From contig CALJCO010000050.1 in assembly GCA_938023905.1 (NCBI GenBank), positions 1-12,486 of the forward strand: 12,486 nucleotides of DNA, read 5' to 3'. Numbering within the stretch: the stretch's first letter is position 1; each line of letters begins with the position of its first letter. The position numbers and the translations under genes are program-made. Below the pieces are notes generated by a model. That model was not told the origin of the DNA, did no database searches, and saw only the letters and a program-made list of their open reading frames with translations. Positions 1 through 5,241 of the stretch are shown here, one piece after another. This stretch comes from an uncultured Collinsella sp. Lineage in GTDB: Bacteria; Actinomycetota; Coriobacteriia; Coriobacteriales; Coriobacteriaceae.

Positions 1-93
1 CCGTCCCAGAAAAATCATTCTCTCGAGCTTGGTGGCCCCTCAGCCGTTCGACATCCTCCGGGAGACCAGTAACAGAAAAATTTGCTTACCAAT
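1..93. other. Left-edge region, no assignable gene
   Basis: I see no complete gene here. Plus-strand frame 1 is open from the window edge to a TAA at 70-72, so the last 23 codons of an upstream gene could lie here, but the peptide is not recognisable. The first 60 bases are GC-rich; the sequence becomes AT-rich from about 70, where the control region of the next gene starts. Confidence 0.3.
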
Positions 94-178
94 TAATCAA
101 GATATGCATAAATCTTGCTCTCCTGCTAATCAAGAATCGATATAATCTTGATTAGCATATAAGCAAGATTGGAGAATC
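94..178 (+). promoter_or_regulatory. Promoter and double-dyad putative operator of the AAA_14 ATPase gene
   Basis: A perfect 11-bp inverted repeat (GCTAATCAAGA at 125-135, TCTTGATTAGC at 146-156) surrounds a consensus -10 hexamer, TATAAT at 141-146. A second, shorter dyad (CAAGAT 98-103, ATCTTG 112-117) has its centre exactly 33 bp upstream, and a further CAAGATT half-site at 164-170 keeps the same 33-bp step. No good -35 lies 17 bp from the -10; the nearest candidate is TTGCTC at 115-120, with a 20-bp spacer. A ribosome binding site GGAG (171-174) sits 4 nt before the ATG. Binding in this arrangement would cover the -10, so repression, perhaps autoregulation, is the simplest reading. That reading is inferred. 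Confidence 0.6.
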
Positions 179-1531
179 ATGGCATTCAACGACTTGGTGG
201 CCCAGAAAATAAAGGACTTTGAGCAACAAGGAGTTCCACAGGTCTTTGAGCGCGACCTTGATCTGGGAAACCCGCAGGAACCCAAGCGCGACAACATCGT
301 AAATGTGATTGTGGGAGCCCGTCGTTGTGGAAAGACGTATCGCCTGTATCAGGAGATGCAGCGGCTTCAGGGTCAAGGTATCGACCTTGACCGGATGCTT
401 TATTTCAATTGTGAGGATGAGCGCTTGCGTCCGTATGAGCCGTCGCTGCTAGCGGACGTGCTCGATACATTCTATGCGCTATATCCTGCTGCTCGAACCG
501 AGGGTGCCTACATTTTCTTCGATGAAATCCAGGAAATTCCCGAATGGGGTGCGTTTCTGCGGCGTGTGGTCGATACGGAGAAAGCGACCGTCTACGTGAC
601 GGGATCTTCTTCTAAGATGCTGTCCTCGGAACTTAAGAGCGAGTTCAGGGGCCGCTCTCTTGTGCGAGAGCTATTTCCGTTGAGTTTTTCGGAATACGTC
701 CGATATAAGACGGGGAGCGTTCCTGAGCCGGATGCACCCTTTTCATCGAGCGATGCAGCACTGCTTCGACATCATCTGATCGGATATCTTGAGCGAGGGG
801 GATTCATCGCGACGCTAGAGCAGACGCCCGCGGACGCGATTCAGCTGCTACAGGAATATGCGTCGCGAACGGTCGCCATGGACGTCGTTGAGCGCTACGA
901 CATCAAGAACCCTCGTTTGGCTTCACTGTTCCTGACGCGGTGTATGGCATCTTCGGCACGAGAGCTGTCAGTGAACAAGGTGTACAACGAGTTCAAAAGT
1001 AGGCAGATACCCGTCAGTCGTAATTCGCTCGGCGACTTACTTGAGTATTACGAGGACGCCTACCTGTTGTTTTCGGTGCCGGAGTTCACGCGCTCACTTG
1101 CAAATAATGCGCGGTCCGCATCTAAAGTCTACGCTGTCGATCCTGCGATGTTCGGAGCATTCTCTCCCGCATCGGCATTTGATCAGGGCCAGAGGCTCGA
1201 GACCGCGGTGTTCAATGCGCTCAGAAGAAGGACTCCAGCCGTGCGGTCCGGTTCGGTCTGCCGCCTGCTGATCAAAGAGAAGAATAAAAGCCATGAGGTG
1301 GACTTTGTGGCCGGGGATGCACTTCTCATGCAGGCTTATAGCCTGATTCAGGTGAGTGCGGATATGGCAAGCGAGAAAACGCGCGAGCGCGAAATTGCCG
1401 CGCTTGATGCCTCGATGGCCCAATTCGATCTTGGTGAGTCGACAATCGTTACCATGGATGAGCAGGCCGATATTCCATGCAAACACGGCGTGGTACATGC
1501 TGCGCCCGCATGGAAGTGGCTCCTTTCCTAA
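179..1531 (+). CDS. AAA_14 / DUF4143 family ATP-binding protein
   Basis: This 450-residue protein has the two-domain layout of the AAA_14 + DUF4143 family. The N-terminal P-loop domain shows Walker A GARRCGKT (46-53), Walker B IFFDEIQ (112-118), a TGSSS segment (141-145), RGRS (157-160) and the family hallmark LFPLSFSEYV (165-174). The C-terminal part (about 205-410) has the DUF4143 signature E341, HEVDFV (372-377) and IQVS (390-393), which resembles a PD-(D/E)XK-like fold with a degenerate last motif. Family members are stand-alone ATPases common in gut bacteria and archaea; their cellular role is poorly known, and a toxin, defence or DNA-related role is only speculation. It is a single-gene unit, with no partner on its strand, and converges on the next gene 44 bp away. 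Base and codon use is more AT-rich than in the PTS genes, and its leader is markedly AT-rich, which would fit recent acquisition. The ATG at 179 is supported by GGAG at 171-174. Confidence 0.9.
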   Translation: MAFNDLVAQKIKDFEQQGVPQVFERDLDLGNPQEPKRDNIVNVIVGARRCGKTYRLYQEMQRLQGQGIDLDRMLYFNCEDERLRPYEPSLLADVLDTFYALYPAARTEGAYIFFDEIQEIPEWGAFLRRVVDTEKATVYVTGSSSKMLSSELKSEFRGRSLVRELFPLSFSEYVRYKTGSVPEPDAPFSSSDAALLRHHLIGYLERGGFIATLEQTPADAIQLLQEYASRTVAMDVVERYDIKNPRLASLFLTRCMASSARELSVNKVYNEFKSRQIPVSRNSLGDLLEYYEDAYLLFSVPEFTRSLANNARSASKVYAVDPAMFGAFSPASAFDQGQRLETAVFNALRRRTPAVRSGSVCRLLIKEKNKSHEVDFVAGDALLMQAYSLIQVSADMASEKTREREIAALDASMAQFDLGESTIVTMDEQADIPCKHGVVHAAPAWKWLLS

Positions 1532-1575
1532 TCGTCTATGGATTTGCGAGGCCAGGACTCAGGTGTCATGGTCCG

Positions 1576-3078
1576 CTAGTCCTGGGCCTTGATGCTCGGC
1601 AGGAGAATCTGGGCGAGATAGTCGGTCTCTAGTTTGGTCGCGGCATCGGCCTTGCCGTCTTTGCCGACCAGTACGTTCTTGATCTGGCTATAGGTGTAGC
1701 GGTTGCCGGTCGTGAGCTCGACAAGCTCAATGGCCGTGTCCATGGGGTAGGTCGACACGGGATTCTGTGTCCGTCCGTTGATGGTCTGGGGCACCAGGTA
1801 CGGATAGACGGGGCCGCTGGCGTAGACGGTATAACCGTTGCCTAGGTTGGCCGCACCCAAAACCGTATCGCCCTCATCGGGCGTAAAGCTCTCGCCCTCG
1901 CGCACCGCGACGAGCGTCACAATCGGCGTATCGCTGTCGCCGGCAAGATAGATGCATAGCGTGCTGCCATTTTGCCAAGTCTCGACCTTGCCGTACCACT
2001 CGACGGGGATATCGAGCTGGTAGAGGTCAGTTGCCTTGTGACGGGCGTCGGCATCACGGGCCGCTTGTGCCTTTTGCGCGCTCACGGCATTGACGGCGGC
2101 GTCGCGCCGCGCGGTTGCCGCCTGCTGGAGCACCTTGGCGGTGGCGGCGGAGCTCGCGCCTCCCTCCTCGGCATATTTGGCGGCGGCATCGATCTGGTCG
2201 TCGGTTACCGTGTCGGCCGAAGGCACCTTGAGCTTAAAGGCGGCCTGGCTGCTTAGGTCCTGTCCGTCGCTCTTGATCGTGATCTGCGCCTTGGTGGTCG
2301 GCACGGTATAGACGGTGCCGTCGGACGCGATGGGGGAGGCGGCAACGGAGAGCGTGTAGTCACCGGGTAGCAGTTTGATGCCACGGCCGTGCTCGTCAAC
2401 ATAGAGTGTTTCGCTTACGGAGGATCCGTCAGAATCCTGGCCACTCACCTGCACGGGGATCTTTGAGCCGGTGGAGCAGTCGAGCCCCGCGGCATGTACG
2501 CCAATTTGCACTGACATCATCGTGTGCGCATTGGCGGCGGCAACGGCGGCCTGCTCTTGCTGATATCCGTTCCAAGCCGCATAGCCCGCGCCGCCGGCGA
2601 CGAGCGCGACGGCCACGACGCCGGCAACCATCAGATTGCGGCGCTTGGGCGACATCTTGCGATGGCGAACCTCGGCCTCGCGTGCCGAAGGAACGGACGG
2701 TAGGGGAATATCGCCCATGGCGATGGTCTCGTCCACGGCAGGCGCAGAGCCTAAGCCAGGGAGCTCGCGGGTCAGCGAATCTTCGGCCGGCAAGCTGTCG
2801 AGCAAGACGGTTTCCTCGCCCGTGTCGGATTCGGGCTGATTGCCGGCCTCGCTTTCGGTGTCTTCGTGACCTGCCTCGTCTTCGGTGGGCGCGGCGCCAT
2901 CGTCTTTTGCATCCTGATCATCGGGCTGCGCCTCGATTTCCGGCTCATCCTGCACATCAACGCTCGAATCGTCAAACGTAATCGCGGCCAGCGCGATCTG
3001 GTCTAGGCTCTCCAGGGCCTCGGCACACGCTTCTGCATCTTGGACCTCATCCTCTTGGCCCATCGTTTCATCTTTCAT
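1576..3078 (-). CDS. Predicted single-pass membrane protein with acidic cytoplasmic tail and extracytoplasmic domain
   Basis: I do not recognise a named family for this 500-residue protein. Residues 1-130 are strongly acidic and low in complexity (runs of D, E, A, P). A basic stretch, RHRKMSPKRR (138-147), precedes one hydrophobic segment (about 148-168), so the acidic tail should be inside and residues 170-500 outside. The exported part has a beta-rich segment (about 187-287) with a GIKLLPGDYTLSV turn (233-245) that resembles Ig- or CNA-B-like repeats. An Ala-rich helical stretch follows (290-350), then a C-terminal domain (352-500) that opens with LDIPVEWYGKVETW. No sortase motif or lipobox is visible. 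The start at 3078 has a purine-rich GGGGGAT just upstream; a second ATG at 3063 is possible. Convergent with the ATPase gene, it looks monocistronic. A surface or envelope role is inferred. Confidence 0.8.
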   Translation of the reverse strand: MKDETMGQEDEVQDAEACAEALESLDQIALAAITFDDSSVDVQDEPEIEAQPDDQDAKDDGAAPTEDEAGHEDTESEAGNQPESDTGEETVLLDSLPAEDSLTRELPGLGSAPAVDETIAMGDIPLPSVPSAREAEVRHRKMSPKRRNLMVAGVVAVALVAGGAGYAAWNGYQQEQAAVAAANAHTMMSVQIGVHAAGLDCSTGSKIPVQVSGQDSDGSSVSETLYVDEHGRGIKLLPGDYTLSVAASPIASDGTVYTVPTTKAQITIKSDGQDLSSQAAFKLKVPSADTVTDDQIDAAAKYAEEGGASSAATAKVLQQAATARRDAAVNAVSAQKAQAARDADARHKATDLYQLDIPVEWYGKVETWQNGSTLCIYLAGDSDTPIVTLVAVREGESFTPDEGDTVLGAANLGNGYTVYASGPVYPYLVPQTINGRTQNPVSTYPMDTAIELVELTTGNRYTYSQIKNVLVGKDGKADAATKLETDYLAQILLPSIKAQD

Positions 3079-3210
3079 ATATCCCCCAAGCTCAATATCG
3101 GGACAACAATGTACCCAAAAACAGGGTCATATAGAGCTGTCAGGCAATTGGAAATCTGATTTTATCTGTGCGAGAGGTTTTGAATATGTGCGTGGATGCG
3201 CGCAACAGCA

Positions 3211-3248
3211 AAAAGCCCCCGGAAAGCGGACAAATCGCTTTCCGGGGG
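3211..3248 (-). terminator. Intrinsic terminator of the membrane protein / TetR unit
   Basis: A perfect 13-bp inverted repeat (CCCCCGGAAAGCG at 3216-3228, CGCTTTCCGGGGG at 3236-3248) encloses a 7-nt loop. Read on the minus strand, the stem is followed by CTTTTT (3215-3210 region). It lies about 70 bp past the stop codon of the gene at 3320, in the right orientation to end that transcript. On the plus strand no T-tract follows the stem. Confidence 0.9.
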
Positions 3249-3319
3249 TATGCAATACGTTGCATTGCGCGGAGTCGGCCAGGCGACTTCACATTCAAGC
3301 GGCATGTGCACCGGGCGCG

Positions 3320-4327
3320 TTACTCGGCGTGTGCGTAATCCACCTTGGCGCGGCGAGCGGTAGCCTTCTCCCAATCGCTGGTGCCCTCAAAGACATCCTG
3401 CTTGTAGGGATTGCGGCCGAGCTTCTTGGCGCGGTAGGCGATGTAGATGATCGCGGCGATGTTGGCGACCAGTGCGGCGATCGAGACCGCGGTGGCGGCG
3501 CCTGCGTCGAGCGTGGAGTGGGTCACAAAGATGGACTCTTCCTGGAAGTAGGGGAACACCTGCGCAAACATGCACCAAATGGCAAGCGTAAAGGCGCGGT
3601 TCTGGATCCAACCGCCCTTGTTCCAGATAAAGGCGGCGACGGTGGGCGCCAGCAGCAGTGCAAAGCCGCAGAACCAGGAGTGGGTGGGCAGGCAGTTGTA
3701 GGTGTAGCAGAAGTTCCAGATATCGTAGGCGATGATGTAGACCCAGGTCATATCGGGCCACAGCATGTCGGTCTGATCCTCGGAGGCGTAGACGCTCCAC
3801 CAACCGGTCATGCAGAAGATGTTGATGATGCCGGCGATGCCGTTGAACACGTTGTTCCAACCGGCCAGCTGCATAGCACCTTCGGAGGTGACCCAGGTGG
3901 ACTCGCCCAGGACAAAGAAGTGATAGGCACTCTCGAAGTCGGACACGACGGCGATCATGATGTTGATGGCGACGATCACAAACGGCCACGCGCGGAACCA
4001 ATGCGCCTTGCCGATCTTTCCCCACTGGTACTTAATGGCAATGAAGCCCCAGCAGCCGGCGAGCGCCGCGTATACCTTGGCGTAGTGGAACCAGCTGTTC
4101 TGGTACACATGGGTGGGGTTGGTGAGCGCCCACTCGGCACCCTGTGAAACGCCGATGGCGATGGCGACGCAGTAGATGGTCATGGCCAGCGGAGCCACGC
4201 CAAAGATGATGGCCGCGCCGAGCTTGGTGCGGCGGCCGACCTCGTTGAGCACGATGAGGCCGATAAAGACCATGGCCCAGCCGGCCCAGTGGATAAGGGT
4301 ATTGCTACCCCAAACATCGAACAGCAT
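3320..4327 (-). CDS. Polytopic membrane protein, probably DUF5692 family
   Basis: This 335-residue protein has about nine hydrophobic segments (roughly 8-28, 36-60, 81-100, 112-130, 155-178, 193-211, 217-236, 245-262, 275-298) and a charged cytoplasmic C-terminal tail (300-335). It is unusually rich in aromatics: I count about 21 tryptophans, many inside or next to membrane segments, as in WGSNTLIHWAGW, MTGWWSVY and DIWNFCYTYN. From overall look I assign it to the DUF5692 group of uncharacterised membrane proteins seen in gut anaerobes; that assignment is recognition, not a search. The start at 4327 is backed by AAAGGAGA about 6 nt upstream. It lies 63 nt after the TetR gene on the same strand and ends at a strong terminator, so the two are probably co-transcribed. 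Its pairing with a divergent oxidoreductase suggests a transporter or membrane anchor for that enzyme's substrate or electrons (inferred). Confidence 0.8.
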   Translation of the reverse strand: MLFDVWGSNTLIHWAGWAMVFIGLIVLNEVGRRTKLGAAIIFGVAPLAMTIYCVAIAIGVSQGAEWALTNPTHVYQNSWFHYAKVYAALAGCWGFIAIKYQWGKIGKAHWFRAWPFVIVAINIMIAVVSDFESAYHFFVLGESTWVTSEGAMQLAGWNNVFNGIAGIINIFCMTGWWSVYASEDQTDMLWPDMTWVYIIAYDIWNFCYTYNCLPTHSWFCGFALLLAPTVAAFIWNKGGWIQNRAFTLAIWCMFAQVFPYFQEESIFVTHSTLDAGAATAVSIAALVANIAAIIYIAYRAKKLGRNPYKQDVFEGTSDWEKATARRAKVDYAHAE

Positions 4328-4390
4328 GCTGCTCTCCTTTCACACGCCCGCGGCCCCTCTTCCGATCGCGGGCAGTTTGGCCAAATGTCG

Positions 4391-5053
4391 TCAGTTCTGG
4401 GGCTTGCGCTCGGGATACTTGGCGGTATAGCCCTCGATGTGGAGTGTCGAGGCGATGATTTCCTTGACCGTCTCGTCGGGCACATCGGGGTGCGTGCGGA
4501 TATACATTAACAACCCCATGATGAGGGTGTAGAACGTCTCGTAGACATGGTCGATGCGTAGCTCATGATGGGCGACAAAATCCACCACGGTGGTGTCGCA
4601 GATATACTGCGCCACGCGTTGGACCACGTTGTGCAAAAAGCCGCCGTAGAGCGCGCCGCTGCTGGAGGTCAGGGTGCTCGGCAGTTCGTGGCCGCTGGCG
4701 ACCAGGCGCTTAAAGAGCGGGGCGACGGTGTCGAGCGCCCCCTCGATGTCGCCAACCGTGCGGCTGGCATTCCACTGCTCGAGCTCGGTAATGAAGCCGT
4801 CGATTGCCTCGTCCATGACAGCGGTGACGGCGGCGTCCATATCGGCAAAGTAGTGGTAGAACAATGAACGCGTGCAGCCGGCTCGCTTGGTCACAGCCGA
4901 TACCGATAGGTGGGACACGCCCAGCTCGGAGCTTACGGTGCGCACGGCATCGAGAATCTCGCGACGGCGTTCGTCGCCCGTCAAGCGCTTTGCCGCGCTA
5001 TCGGATGCGGGGACGGCATCGACCGCAGAGGTACCTGCTGCGTTGTTGCCCAT
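4391..5053 (-). CDS. TetR/AcrR-family transcriptional regulator
   Basis: This 220-residue protein has a classic TetR N-terminal DNA-binding domain after a loose 24-residue leader. The helix-turn-helix lies at about 48-70 (HLSVSAVTKRAGCTRSLFYH), including the typical SLFYHYF end of the recognition helix, followed by a helical, divergent ligand-binding and dimer region (75-215). Such proteins are usually repressors released by a small hydrophobic or xenobiotic ligand. The gene is divergent from the large oxidoreductase and upstream of the polytopic membrane protein on its own strand. The 46-bp dyad between the divergent genes carries two matched palindromes and is the obvious operator, so the regulator probably controls both directions, itself included. 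The start at 5053 has GGAAGG about 9 nt upstream. The ligand cannot be predicted from sequence. Confidence 0.92.
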   Translation of the reverse strand: MGNNAAGTSAVDAVPASDSAAKRLTGDERRREILDAVRTVSSELGVSHLSVSAVTKRAGCTRSLFYHYFADMDAAVTAVMDEAIDGFITELEQWNASRTVGDIEGALDTVAPLFKRLVASGHELPSTLTSSSGALYGGFLHNVVQRVAQYICDTTVVDFVAHHELRIDHVYETFYTLIMGLLMYIRTHPDVPDETVKEIIASTLHIEGYTAKYPERKPQN

Positions 5054-5111
5054 GTTTTGCCGCCTTCCATCCTCTTTTGCTTGACCGTTCGCCTAACAGT
5101 CTTGAATATTG

Positions 5112-5126
5112 TTGACGGTTCGTCAA
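5112..5126. promoter_or_regulatory. Putative TetR operator, site 1
   Basis: TTGACG-GTT-CGTCAA is a perfect 6-3-6 palindrome centred at 5119, in the divergent region between the tetR gene and the oxidoreductase. Site 2 has the same layout 23 bp away. A possible weak plus-strand promoter (TTGAAT 5102-5107, TACTAT 5127-5132, 19-bp spacer) would have this site between its elements. Binding by the neighbouring TetR protein is inferred from position and symmetry. Confidence 0.72.
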
Positions 5127-5134
5127 TACTATTT

Positions 5135-5149
5135 TTGACACAATGTCAA
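5135..5149. promoter_or_regulatory. Putative TetR operator, site 2
   Basis: TTGACA-CAA-TGTCAA is a second perfect 6-3-6 palindrome, centred at 5142. It differs from site 1 only at the sixth position of each arm and in the 3-bp middle. With flanking bases the two sites form one larger dyad: ATTGTTGAC (5108-5116) is the exact reverse complement of GTCAACAAT (5145-5153). Each strand of this site reads TTGACA, a perfect -35 hexamer, but I find no good -10 at 17 bp on either strand, so promoter positions stay open. Confidence 0.72.
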
Positions 5150-5241
5150 CAATGGCGGGTGAACGGCATGGGGGCATGCCCGGCCTGCAAAAAAGAGGGG
5201 TGCCGCGGTCTCGCCGGGCTGCGGCAAGAGAAGGGACAACC

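Noticed and set aside
94..156. CRISPR-like or clustered repeat array before the ATPase gene
   Set aside because: There are only two degenerate units with no unique spacers of spacer length and no cas genes; a tandem operator explains it better.
1552..1585. CCAGGACT / AGTCCTGG inverted repeat between the two convergent genes, as a bidirectional terminator
   Set aside because: The stem is only 8 bp with an 18-nt loop, one arm includes the stop codon of the minus-strand gene, and no T-tract follows on either strand.
4346..4373. GCCCGCG / CGCGGGC inverted repeat between the tetR gene and the membrane protein gene as a terminator
   Set aside because: It is a 7-bp stem with a 14-nt loop and no T-run; it may slow transcription slightly, but I cannot support a terminator call.
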